From: Lachnospiraceae bacterium
GTDB lineage: Bacteria > Bacillota > Clostridia > Lachnospirales > Lachnospiraceae
Assembly: GCA_910575475.1 (NCBI GenBank)
Contig: CAJTGD010000042.1
Span: 1 to 46,265, forward strand
Length of the DNA: 46,265 nt
Direction of reading: 5' to 3'
Positions 33,082 through 41,375 of the stretch are shown piece by piece. Within the stretch, counting starts at the first letter, position 1; each line of letters opens with the position of its first letter. The position numbers and the translations under genes are program-made. The notes under the pieces were generated by a model. It did not search any database. It saw only the letters and a list, made by a program, of their open reading frames with translations, and was not told where the DNA came from.

Positions 33082-35697
33082 TTACTTCGCCTCATACCAG
33101 TTCTTTCCGGTATGCATATCCACGATCAGCGGAACCTGCAGATCCGCCGCCTGTTCCATCTGTTCTTTCAGGATCTCTTTCACCTGCTCCAGTTCTTCTT
33201 CATAAGCTTCGATCAAAAGTTCATCATGCACCTGCAGGATCAATTGGGACTTCAATCCCTTTTCTTTCAATTCCCGCGCCACTCCGATCATGGCAATCTT
33301 GATCACGTCTGCCGCCGTCCCCTGGATGGGCGCGTTCATAGCCACCCGCTCCCCGAAGCTGCGCTGCATGAAATTGCTGGATTTCAGTTCCGGAACCGGC
33401 CTGCGCCGCCCAAACAAGGTCACTACGCAGCCGTTTTTCTTCGCATGCGCCACCTGCTCGTCCAGAAACTGCTTCACTCCCGGATAGGTGTCAAAATAAT
33501 TTTCAATATACTGGGCAGCCTCTTTTCTCGTAATACTTAAGTCCTGGCTGAGCCCGAAGGAACTGATCCCATACACGATCCCGAAGTTCACTGCCTTGGC
33601 ATTGCGCCGCTGCAGGTCCGTCACTTCCTCAAAGGGCACATGAAACACCTGGGATGCCGTGGTCCTGTGGATATCCTGTGCCTCCCGGTATGCCTGGATC
33701 AGCTGCGCGTCCCCGGAGCAATGTGCCAGGATCCGCAGTTCGATCTGGGAATAATCCGCATCCACAAAGACACAGCCCTCCTTCGGCACAAATACCTTCC
33801 GGATCAGCCGCCCCAGCTCCATCCGGATCGGGATATTCTGGAGGTTCGGATCCGTGCTGCTGAGCCGTCCGGTAGCAGTGATCGTCTGGTGGAATTTTCC
33901 GTGGATCCTTCCGTCCGCCCCGATAAAATTGGCCAGTCCGTCGGCATAGGTGGATTTCAGCTTTGCAAGCTGGCGGTACTCCAATATCTTCGCCACCACC
34001 GGATAATCCGGCGCCAGCTTTTCCAGCACATCCGCCGCGGTGGAAAATCCGGTCTTGGTCTTTTTCCCCCCCTGCAGCCCCATGTGCTCAAACAAGACCA
34101 CTCCCAGCTGCTTGGGGGAATTGATGTTAAAGGTCTCCCCTGCCAGCTCATAGATTTCCTTTTCCAGCTCCAGGATCCTGCCCCCCAGCTGGTCTCCGTA
34201 CACCTTCAGGGCTTCCCCCTCAATCTTCACCCCGGCCTGCTCCATTTCATAGAGAGTGAACAGCAGGGGCATCTCGATCTCCGTAAACAGGGAATCCATG
34301 CCTGTCTCTTTTAATTTCTTCATCAGCGGTTCCGCCGCCGCATAGGCCGTATAAGCCTCATAGCAGGCCTTCATGGACGCGTCCGCCTTCTCATGGATCA
34401 GCAGATGGAGCTGTTCCCTGGCCACGTCCTCATATCCATAATCATTTTTCAGAGGATTCAGCAGATAGGCCGCTACTGTCGCGTCAAAGCAGTGCTCTTT
34501 GCGGGCAATGGGCAGCTCCGGCAGATATTTTTTCAGGTCGAACATCACAAACCGTTCCGCAGAGTCCGCCACTTCACAAAGCTTCCCGAACAGATACCCC
34601 ATATCCGTGTCCATATTACAGGGAATGGAATAGATCTGTTCCTCCCCATAACAGATGGCGATCCTGCCGTAGCCCGACGCATGGGCAAACAGCGGCAGCA
34701 CATTTCCCCCGTCCTCGGAGATTGCGATACCCACCGTATCCGACTTCTTCGCCTCCTCGAAAATGCGTTCCAGCAGGTCCTTCTCTGTCACTTCCCGGAA
34801 ATGGTCCTCCACCGCGTTGGTATCGGCTTCCACATCAAACCGGCTGAGCAGATTTTTGAACTGCAGACGCTGGAAATAATCATGTGCCTCCTTTGTATAC
34901 GGATTGCCGAACCTTGCCTGTTCCAGGTCAAATCCGATCTCCGCCCGGGTGTCGATGGTGGCAAGCGTCTTGCTCATGCAGGCCTGGTCCCAGTACTCCT
35001 GCAGGTTCTTGCTGGCCCTGGGGGGCTTGATCTCCGCCGCGTGGGCATACGCATTTTCAATGGAGCCGTATTCCTGGATGATCTTGGTGGCGGTCTTCTC
35101 GCCCACTCCCGGCACTCCCGGAATGTTATCCGACGCGTCCCCCATGAGCGCCTTCACATCAATAAATTCCGTCGGCGTGACCCCGTAAGCCTCCTTCACG
35201 TCCGCGGCAAAATAATCCGTCACCTCGGTCCTGCCCTGCTTCGTCCTGGGAATCCGGATCTTCACATGCTCAGTGGCAAGCTGCAGCGTATCCCGGTCCC
35301 CGGAAATGATGGACACCTCCATCCCCTTCTCCTCACAGGTCCGGGAAATGGTCCCCAGCAGGTCGTCCGCTTCCAGCCCCGCCTGCTCCACGATCTCAAT
35401 CCCCATGGCCTTAAGCACTTCCTTGATCACCGGAACCTGCTGACGCAGCTCCTCCGCCATGGGCTTTCTGGTGCCCTTGTAGTCCGCGTACATCTCATGC
35501 CGGAAGGTAGGCGCGTGGACGTCAAATGTGACCGTCAGGTATTCCGGCTGTTCCTCATCCAGAATCTTGAACAGGATATTCAGAAATCCGAAAATGGCAT
35601 TGGTGTGCAGGCCCTCGGAATTGGTCAGATCCGGCACCCCGTAAAATGCCCGGTTCAAAATACTGTGTCCGTCGATCAAAACGATTTTTTCATTCAT
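33082..35697 (-). CDS. polA: DNA polymerase I
   Basis: An 871-residue family A polymerase for gap filling, primer removal and repair. Residues 1-290 are the 5'-3' FEN-type nuclease (LIDGHSILNRAFYG, DYKGTRKPMAEELR, GLEADDLLGT, VKALMGDASDNIPGVPGVG). The middle part keeps the 3'-5' exonuclease fold but not its DxE and other metal ligands, as in Bacillus and Taq enzymes, so it is probably non-proofreading. The C-terminal polymerase has motifs A (DYSQIELRILAH), B (RRNAKAVNFGIVYG) and C (QVHDELLIE). The start at 35697 is set by GGAG eight bases upstream; a longer in-frame start runs into the promoter. First gene of polA-coaE-MBL. Confidence 0.97.
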   Translation of the reverse strand: MNEKIVLIDGHSILNRAFYGVPDLTNSEGLHTNAIFGFLNILFKILDEEQPEYLTVTFDVHAPTFRHEMYADYKGTRKPMAEELRQQVPVIKEVLKAMGIEIVEQAGLEADDLLGTISRTCEEKGMEVSIISGDRDTLQLATEHVKIRIPRTKQGRTEVTDYFAADVKEAYGVTPTEFIDVKALMGDASDNIPGVPGVGEKTATKIIQEYGSIENAYAHAAEIKPPRASKNLQEYWDQACMSKTLATIDTRAEIGFDLEQARFGNPYTKEAHDYFQRLQFKNLLSRFDVEADTNAVEDHFREVTEKDLLERIFEEAKKSDTVGIAISEDGGNVLPLFAHASGYGRIAICYGEEQIYSIPCNMDTDMGYLFGKLCEVADSAERFVMFDLKKYLPELPIARKEHCFDATVAAYLLNPLKNDYGYEDVAREQLHLLIHEKADASMKACYEAYTAYAAAEPLMKKLKETGMDSLFTEIEMPLLFTLYEMEQAGVKIEGEALKVYGDQLGGRILELEKEIYELAGETFNINSPKQLGVVLFEHMGLQGGKKTKTGFSTAADVLEKLAPDYPVVAKILEYRQLAKLKSTYADGLANFIGADGRIHGKFHQTITATGRLSSTDPNLQNIPIRMELGRLIRKVFVPKEGCVFVDADYSQIELRILAHCSGDAQLIQAYREAQDIHRTTASQVFHVPFEEVTDLQRRNAKAVNFGIVYGISSFGLSQDLSITRKEAAQYIENYFDTYPGVKQFLDEQVAHAKKNGCVVTLFGRRRPVPELKSSNFMQRSFGERVAMNAPIQGTAADVIKIAMIGVARELKEKGLKSQLILQVHDELLIEAYEEELEQVKEILKEQMEQAADLQVPLIVDMHTGKNWYEAK

Positions 35698-35823
35698 AGG
35701 GAGCTCTCCTTCTATAATAAAAGTACATTTCACAGCTTTTTCCAAATCATAAAGAATAGTATACACTAAAAGAAATCTTTTTAAAAGGAGTTTTTTTCTC
35801 TCCCATTCCGGACGAGGATATGG

Positions 35824-35896
35824 TATAATCTGTATTGCGCTAGAGCGCCACGCAGGTCATCAATTTTCTGGCGAAAATTGGTGACAAATTATAATA
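35824..35896 (+). repeat. 73-bp element, copy 1 (promoter-like, before the HAD gene)
   Basis: A 73-base sequence matching 38745-38817 (inverted) at 68 of 73 positions. It begins with TATAAT preceded by TGG (extended -10), contains a GCGC-TAGA-GCGC mini-stem and a 13-bp hairpin (35857-35886, loop TGGC), and ends with TTATAATA. It points at the HAD gene 88 bases downstream. Either a duplicated promoter/leader or a small mobile repeat whose ends look like a TATAAT direct repeat. Confidence 0.8.
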
Positions 35897-35984
35897 GGAA
35901 ATGATTGGCCGAAAGCAATAGAAAACGAAGGGGTCTGTGTATGCATGCACCGCCTCAAAAAAGAAATAAGGAGAATCAGATACT

Positions 35985-36698
35985 ATGAATCAGCAAAATA
36001 TGACTTTATCGGAGGAAGACCGCCTGTCATGTGCGGACACCAATCGCGGGATCGCTTTTGAGTCTGCAGATCTGGACGGGATCATCTTTGACGTGGACGG
36101 AACGCTCTGGGATTCCACGGAACAGGCCGCGCAGGTCTGGACCAGGGCGGTGCGGGAGCATACGGGGCTGGACACCCGGGTCAGCGCCGACCGCCTGAAA
36201 GAGCTGTTCGGAAAGACCATGACGGAGATCTCCAACGCATTATTTCCCACCCTGTCCAACGAAGAACAGGAGCGGATCATGGAAGCCTGCTACGACTATG
36301 AAAATGAATATCTGGAAACGCACCCGGGCGTGCTCTACGAAGGGGTCGTCGAGACCTTCCATGCATTGGCGGAAAAAACAAATCTCTACATTGTAAGCAA
36401 CTGCCAGTGCGGATATATCGAGCTCTTCCTGCGGGCCGCAGGACTGGAGGATAGCGTCAGGGACCACCTTTGTTTCGGGGAGACCTCGGTCTCCAAGGGA
36501 CAGACCATCCGAATGCTGATGGAGAAAAACCGCCTGGAGCATGTGGTCTATGTAGGGGATACCCAGGGCGACGCGGATGCCTGCCGGGAGGCCGGGATTC
36601 CCTTTATCCTGGCGGAATACGGCTTCGGTGATGTGCCGGATGCCAGGCGGCGGATCCGGAAGATCTCCGAATTGTGTGAGATACTAAAATCGTTCTAA
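35985..36698 (+). CDS. HAD family hydrolase
   Basis: A 237-residue HAD phosphatase with a ~30-residue N-terminal extension. Motif I DVDGTLWDS has the nucleophile and acid at D36/D38; motif II is SNC (~138); motif III has a Lys in SVSKGQT; motif IV is GDTQGDADAC (~195). The four-helix cap makes it a phosphoglycolate-phosphatase-like (subfamily I) member. Substrate unknown. GGAG lies 11 bases before the start. It precedes the nitroreductase by 40 bases and is probably driven from the 73-bp element. Confidence 0.88.
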   Translation: MNQQNMTLSEEDRLSCADTNRGIAFESADLDGIIFDVDGTLWDSTEQAAQVWTRAVREHTGLDTRVSADRLKELFGKTMTEISNALFPTLSNEEQERIMEACYDYENEYLETHPGVLYEGVVETFHALAEKTNLYIVSNCQCGYIELFLRAAGLEDSVRDHLCFGETSVSKGQTIRMLMEKNRLEHVVYVGDTQGDADACREAGIPFILAEYGFGDVPDARRRIRKISELCEILKSF

Positions 36699-36738
36699 CC
36701 GCACAGCTGGGAATCATTCAGAAAGAAAGGAAATTCTC

Positions 36739-37482
36739 ATGAAAAACGAAGTAGTTGAACAATTAGCAAACCGAAAATCGATCCGAGTATTTGAAGACCG
36801 GAAAATTTCTCCGGAGGACAGATCCGCCATTATTACGGCAGCTGCCATGGCGCCCACTGCCGGGAACCAACAACTCTACACAATCCTGGATGTGACCGAC
36901 CAGGAGCTGAAAAACCGGCTCGCCGACCTCTGCGACCACCAGCCCTTTATTGCCAAGGCAGACCTGGTGCTGGCCTTTTGCGCAGACTGCAAAAAATGGT
37001 ACGATGCCTTCGCTTCTGCCGGATGCAGTCCGCGCAGACCCGGTGCCGGCGATCTTCTGCTGGCAGTCGATGACGCGCTGATCGCCGCCCAGAATGCAGT
37101 CACCGCCGCGGAAAGCTTAGGGATCGGCTCCTGCTATATCGGTGATGTCATGGAAAACTGCGAAGATATGCGGGAATTGCTGCATCTCCCCAAGTATGTG
37201 TTTCCTGCTGCCCTTCTGGTCTTCGGCTATCCCACCGAGCAGCAGAAAAACCGGAAAAAACCTCAGCGGATCGATGAAAAATATCTGGTCCATGAAAATA
37301 TGTACCATCCAATGACTGACCGGGAGCTGGCTGACATGCTCTCCTATAAGTCAGGAGAAAAGGATTATGACGCATGGATCCAGGCGTTCTGCAATCGGAA
37401 GTATAATTCTGATTTTTCAAAGGAAATGAGCCGGTCGGTGGAAGTCTATCTCCGGGACTTTCTGGAGGATACGGATGCTTAA
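36739..37482 (+). CDS. Nitroreductase family flavoprotein
   Basis: A 247-residue FMN-dependent nitroreductase-like protein. N-terminal NRKSIRVFEDRKIS and APTAGNQQ (FMN-binding, residues ~34-41), a middle part with DALIAAQNAVTAAESLGIGSCYIGD (~110-135), and a late FGYPTEQQKNRKKPQ. Such enzymes reduce nitro compounds, quinones or flavins with NAD(P)H; the natural substrate is unclear. The ~60-residue C-terminal tail is longer than in minimal family members and lacks a ferredoxin motif. An AAAGGAAA site precedes the start. Second gene after the HAD hydrolase. Confidence 0.9.
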   Translation: MKNEVVEQLANRKSIRVFEDRKISPEDRSAIITAAAMAPTAGNQQLYTILDVTDQELKNRLADLCDHQPFIAKADLVLAFCADCKKWYDAFASAGCSPRRPGAGDLLLAVDDALIAAQNAVTAAESLGIGSCYIGDVMENCEDMRELLHLPKYVFPAALLVFGYPTEQQKNRKKPQRIDEKYLVHENMYHPMTDRELADMLSYKSGEKDYDAWIQAFCNRKYNSDFSKEMSRSVEVYLRDFLEDTDA

Positions 37483-37520
37483 AATCCACTTAGCTCCCGA
37501 TCATCAACAGGCTTTCATTA

Positions 37521-37584
37521 TATAACGGGTTGTCGGAAAATGATCTTGCTCTCACAATAAATCATTTTCTGACAGCCCGTTATA
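37521..37584. terminator. Bidirectional terminator between the nitroreductase and LacI genes
   Basis: A 24-base arm (37521-37544) pairs with 37561-37584, with two mismatches or G-U pairs and a 16-base loop, between two convergent genes. TATATTT follows on the plus side. Confidence 0.75.
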
Positions 37585-37638
37585 TTTACATTCCAAGGTA
37601 TTCTTCTTTTCCTCACGCTGTACTATATCATTGCAATT

Positions 37639-38652
37639 TCACCGGTTCTTTGTAGTCTCCCGAATGATCAGCTCCAGTTCAAATGCATTGCCCGTATTTT
37701 TGCATTCCCGGTTTTCCATCTGTGCCACCAGCATTTCCACAGCCCTGATGCTCATCGCTTCGATCGGAACATTCAATGTGGTCAGCCTTGGATTACAGTA
37801 TTCTGCCAATTCAATATTATCAAAGGACGCCAGCATAATGTCATCCGGCACCTGGATTCCATGGTTACGCAGACAATTCAATACACCGATTGACATGACA
37901 TCCGTGTCACTTAAAATCGCGTCCGGAAGTTCCCCGCTTTGGAGGATCTGTTCCGCCGATTCATAACCCGTCTGCATCGTATATTCTTTTTCCAAACGCA
38001 CGATGCTGTGAGGTTCCAGATGATGCTTATCCATCGTCATCAAAAAGCCTTTCAGCTTTGGATCCCGAAGCTGATCCTTGGTCTTACAGCCGATATACGC
38101 GATCTGCCTGTTTCCTAAGCTGATCAGGTATTCACACACCTTCTGGATTCCCTGTGTAAAATCCGCATGGACGATCTTTTCGGAATCATACTCGTCAAAA
38201 TACCGTTCCGAATTGGTCATGATCACCATCGGCACTTTATCGTGACGCTTTGCAAAAACGATAGACTGCTCCATATCGTGAAAATAACAGGAGATCACTC
38301 CGCTGAAATAATGGATCGGCAGTGTCTCAAACAATGTATCAAAATTTCCGTTTACATCATTCAGTGAATACAATACCACGGAATAATTATATTTCATTGC
38401 TTCCTTCCGTATCGTATTAAACAGTGCCGCATGAAACGGATTCCTGATCTCCTGCGCGATCACTGCAATCGTTTTTGAATCCTGTACCCTCAGGTTTCTG
38501 GCAAATAAGTTTGGTTTATAATTGAGTTTTTGGATTGCATCCTCCACTGCTGCCCGTTTGTCTTCCCGTAATAGCTCCGGAGTATTCAAGTACTTTGAAA
38601 CAGTTCCTACAGAAACCCCCGCCAGCTTTGCAACATCCTTTATTACTGCCAC
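37639..38652 (-). CDS. LacI family transcriptional regulator
   Basis: A 337-residue LacI/GalR repressor. The helix-turn-helix is at residues 3-25 (IKDVAKLAGVSVGTVSKYL), then a hinge (LNYKPNLFARNLR) and a periplasmic-binding-protein-like sensor with the family's end (ILSDTDVMSIGVLNCLRNHG, DIMLASFDNIELAEYCNPRLTTLNVP). The start is a GTG at 38652, with AGGGG nine bases upstream; an ATG eight codons earlier has no such site. It lies downstream of the sugar transporter operon on the same strand but has its own upstream region with the second 73-bp element. It probably controls that operon. Confidence 0.93.
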   Translation of the reverse strand: MAVIKDVAKLAGVSVGTVSKYLNTPELLREDKRAAVEDAIQKLNYKPNLFARNLRVQDSKTIAVIAQEIRNPFHAALFNTIRKEAMKYNYSVVLYSLNDVNGNFDTLFETLPIHYFSGVISCYFHDMEQSIVFAKRHDKVPMVIMTNSERYFDEYDSEKIVHADFTQGIQKVCEYLISLGNRQIAYIGCKTKDQLRDPKLKGFLMTMDKHHLEPHSIVRLEKEYTMQTGYESAEQILQSGELPDAILSDTDVMSIGVLNCLRNHGIQVPDDIMLASFDNIELAEYCNPRLTTLNVPIEAMSIRAVEMLVAQMENRECKNTGNAFELELIIRETTKNR

Positions 38653-38744
38653 AAGTATGATCCCCTTCTCATTCACTTAGATTCCTTTTTGATCATGGAG
38701 GCATCATGCTGAAATATTGCTGACTTTCTTCCATGCATCGTCAG

Positions 38745-38817
38745 TATTATAATTTGTCACCAATTTTCGCAAGAAAATTGATGGCCTGCGTGGCGCTCTA
38801 GCGCAATTCCTATTATA
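38745..38817 (-). repeat. 73-bp element, copy 2 (promoter-like, before the LacI gene)
   Basis: The inverted partner of 35824-35896, with five differences, three of them in the four bases after TATAAT. On the minus strand TGC-TATAAT (extended -10) starts it, the hairpin (loop TTGC) follows, and it ends in TTATAATA 92 bases before the LacI start. The rest of 38653-38900 shows no other feature beyond AT-rich sequence, and there is no clear terminator for the dehydrogenase upstream. Confidence 0.8.
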
Positions 38818-38900
38818 GCAGAATTTACAGTTTTTTACAGTATAGAAAATGCACTTTTCGCAAATTTTCGACGGTCTGCGGTCAGTAACGGATGCAGCAT

Positions 38901-39974
38901 TTACGGACGCAGCATCACTTTCATTGCCTGCGGATCTTTTTCGGCTGCTTCAAACGCCTCCTTCCATTGTTCCAACGCAAAGGAGTGAGAGATCAGCCCT
39001 TCTGTTTTGATCAATCCTTTTTCGATGCCTGTAATCACAGAATAAAACGTCAGCGCAGACAGATGTGATCCGCGGATGCTCAGTTCTTTGCCGTCGCCGA
39101 TGGTATTCCAGTCTGCCCTTACCTCTTCGGCAAACACCCCCATCTGTACATATTTGCCGTGATTTTTTAAGGACTGCAGTCCCTGCGTCACACTTTTCGG
39201 GCTTCCGGATGCCTCAATATAGACATTACAGCCATATCCGTCTGTCAGCTTTCTGATCTCCTCCTCTATATTACATTCCATTGGATTCAGAACATGATCT
39301 GCTCCATATTTTTTTCCCATCTCCATCCGAAATGGTTTTACATCGATTCCAATGATCTTCTTCGGCAGATATAATCCGGCAAGATTGATCATGGAGGTTC
39401 CGATCGCCCCTAGTCCTGCGATCACTACAGTATCATCATGCCTGATATCCGCCAGTTCCACGGCATGCATTCCGCAGGCAATCGGCTCCACCAGGACAGC
39501 CTGTTCTGCAGTAAAGCTGTCCGGAATCTTGTGGATCCTGCTGTTTTTATGCAGCTTGATATATTCCGCAAATCCACCGTGAATATGCTGCTTAAATCCG
39601 TAAACCGCAGATTCCTGACACATCCAGTATTTTCCCTGACGGCAAAATTCACACTCCCCGCAAGGTGCGATCTGCTCCGCGACTACCCGATCGCCCAGAG
39701 AATACGTACCCATTCCTTCTCCGATCTCTACAACCTCTCCGAAAAATTCATGGCCGCCGATCACCGGCGCCTCGATATAGCGATTTTCCTCACTGGTTCC
39801 CCAGATCCGGATTCCTCCATGATAGGACTTCACATCGCCTGCGCAGATCCCGCATCCAAGTACCTTTAAAACCAGTTCCCCAGGGCCGGCAGATGGAATG
39901 TCCGTCTCCTCCAGCCGGTTGTCATAGGGCGCATAAGAAAATAATGCTTTCATTTTTCCGTTTCTTTTTTCCAT
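38901..39974 (-). CDS. Zinc-dependent alcohol/polyol dehydrogenase (MDR family)
   Basis: A 357-residue medium-chain dehydrogenase of the threonine/sorbitol/threitol dehydrogenase group. The catalytic zinc site is CGICAGD (~32-38) with GGHE (~65). The structural zinc site has four Cys in PCGECEFCRQGKYWMC (~95-110). The Rossmann motif is GLGAIGTS (~180) with an acidic residue in GIDVK, which favours NAD. It probably oxidises a sugar or sugar alcohol imported by the transporter upstream; the substrate is unknown. The start at 39974 is set by GGAG nine bases upstream; the longer in-frame extension is not coding-like. Last structural gene of the sugar operon. Confidence 0.88.
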   Translation of the reverse strand: MEKRNGKMKALFSYAPYDNRLEETDIPSAGPGELVLKVLGCGICAGDVKSYHGGIRIWGTSEENRYIEAPVIGGHEFFGEVVEIGEGMGTYSLGDRVVAEQIAPCGECEFCRQGKYWMCQESAVYGFKQHIHGGFAEYIKLHKNSRIHKIPDSFTAEQAVLVEPIACGMHAVELADIRHDDTVVIAGLGAIGTSMINLAGLYLPKKIIGIDVKPFRMEMGKKYGADHVLNPMECNIEEEIRKLTDGYGCNVYIEASGSPKSVTQGLQSLKNHGKYVQMGVFAEEVRADWNTIGDGKELSIRGSHLSALTFYSVITGIEKGLIKTEGLISHSFALEQWKEAFEAAEKDPQAMKVMLRP

Positions 39975-40044
39975 ATGATCCTTCTCCTTTTCACCGTCAT
40001 CCTTATCCCTGCAAATGTTCTCATCCGATCTGTGTTCCTTATTC

Positions 40045-40830
40045 TTATCCGTTCTTTTTCGCATGCTCGTATGCAAGATATGTATTCTGTACCTTGAACA
40101 TTCCCCCATCGATTCCGATGATCTCACCGGTCACATATCCGCCCTCCGGAGAGGTCAAAAACCCGACCAGGGCCGCCACATCCTCCCCGGTTCCAAACCG
40201 GTTCAGGCACAGATCCCGAACCTGCTCATCCCCTCGTTCCTGAATCATGGCGTCTGTCATATCCGTATGGATGATCCCCGGCGCATAGGCATTGACACTG
40301 ATATTGTACGGTCCAAGCTCTGCCGCTCCGATCCTGGTCATCATATCCACCCCTGCTTTGCTTGCCGCATAGGCCACAAGGCCGCAGTCCGCAAAACGTC
40401 CGGAAATGGAGGATGCATTCGCAATCCGTCCATAATGATTCTTCTTCATATATTCTGCAACGTTCTGAAGCATAAAGAACTGGCTTTTGAAATTGGTGTT
40501 CAGAACACGGTCCAGATATTCTCCGTCCATTTCATCAATAAAACGGAAGTCAAAAATTCCGGCATTATTCACGAGGATATCAATCCTTCCGAATTTGGTT
40601 CCAATCTCATCAACAAACCTTTTGATCTCCTGTTCCTGTGAAACGTCTACCTTATAAATGCCGCTCTCCGGCGCCAACTCCTGAATCTTTTTTAATGTTT
40701 CCTTTGCACTCTCCTCATCTGACCTGTAGACAGCACACACAATATTTCCCCGCTTTGCAAGCTCAACACTGATTGCCTGCCCCATTCCTCTTGTTCCGCC
40801 GGTCACAATTGCAACTCTTTTTTCTGTCAT
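40045..40830 (-). CDS. SDR family oxidoreductase
   Basis: A 261-residue short-chain dehydrogenase. The cofactor motif is TGGTRGMG (~10-17), then NNAG (~88), the catalytic Ser region (ASSISG, ~140) and YxxxK (YAASK, ~154-158). The C-terminal end is GEIIGIDGGM. It resembles FabG-like sugar and polyol dehydrogenases. Within the transporter operon it probably carries out a second redox step on the imported compound. GAGGAG lies seven bases before ATG 40830. It follows the ASRT gene by 120 bases, a gap with a short hairpin. Confidence 0.9.
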   Translation of the reverse strand: MTEKRVAIVTGGTRGMGQAISVELAKRGNIVCAVYRSDEESAKETLKKIQELAPESGIYKVDVSQEQEIKRFVDEIGTKFGRIDILVNNAGIFDFRFIDEMDGEYLDRVLNTNFKSQFFMLQNVAEYMKKNHYGRIANASSISGRFADCGLVAYAASKAGVDMMTRIGAAELGPYNISVNAYAPGIIHTDMTDAMIQERGDEQVRDLCLNRFGTGEDVAALVGFLTSPEGGYVTGEIIGIDGGMFKVQNTYLAYEHAKKNG

Positions 40831-40925
40831 AATATTTCTCCTCGTTTCATATCAATTTTTATTGTTTGTCAGAAGCCTCTGTACGAGGTTTGCCCCACAC
40901 TGTTGCTATCCTCAATAGGCTCTGC

Positions 40926-40954
40926 TTAGGCAATATAATTTATTAATTGCCTAA
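40926..40954 (-). other. Intercistronic hairpin after the ASRT gene
   Basis: TTAGGCAAT (40926-40934) pairs perfectly with ATTGCCTAA (40946-40954) and includes the stop codon of the ASRT gene. There is no U-run, so it is more likely a processing or stability element than a terminator. Confidence 0.5.
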
Positions 40955-41325
40955 TTCTCATAATATGGGATCACCGCGAAAGACTGTGCCGCTCCGTCGA
41001 TCCAATTCAGCCTTGCATACTCCACAACAATCTTCTCGCTGCTGTGAATGATCGCCGAATAACACACGGATCTAGGAATCTGAAGCCCCCACTCCTCCAG
41101 GTGATCCATCCGCAGATGCTTCGCCTGCATCGGCTCTATCTGGATCCCCTCCAGCTTTTCTGAAGGCCTTCCATGGTCAAACAGCAGATCCATGGTCACT
41201 TCGGCCGTACTGCTTCCCGTATTCAGCAGTGTGATACTTTCATGAGATGGTGTAGGCATATTTCCCGGTTCTTTCATATATAAATCCGGAATGCACCATG
41301 TTTTGTGTCCCAATGCTTCATTCAT
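40951..41325 (-). CDS. ASRT-family small-molecule-binding protein
   Basis: A 124-residue protein that resembles the Anabaena sensory rhodopsin transducer family (about 125 residues). It follows the same order: G-x-K-T-W-C-I-P near the start, a PSHESITLLNTG segment, AEVTMDLLFDHGRP, IQIEPMQAKHLRMDHL, IPRSVCYSAIIHSSEKIVVEYARLN, and an aromatic end. The cyanobacterial member binds a photoreceptor, but the wider family has been proposed to bind small molecules such as sugars. No rhodopsin gene is near; the neighbours are a sugar ABC transporter and two dehydrogenases. The start (41325, possibly 41328) follows AAGGAGG. It probably binds or senses the imported compound; that is inference. Confidence 0.8.
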   Translation of the reverse strand: MNEALGHKTWCIPDLYMKEPGNMPTPSHESITLLNTGSSTAEVTMDLLFDHGRPSEKLEGIQIEPMQAKHLRMDHLEEWGLQIPRSVCYSAIIHSSEKIVVEYARLNWIDGAAQSFAVIPYYEN

Positions 41326-41375
41326 CATTTCTTCCTCCTTGACTTGCAGCCACTTGAAAAGCAAGTGGCAGTCCC

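Noticed and set aside
34393..35769. Long open frame (458 codons) on the plus strand over polA
   Set aside because: Antisense shadow of polA; composition and lack of motifs show it is not a gene.
35897..38744. Segment between the 73-bp repeats as a composite transposon
   Set aside because: No transposase or recombinase lies inside, and the flanking bases outside the two copies do not match each other, so there is no sign of a target duplication of the whole segment.
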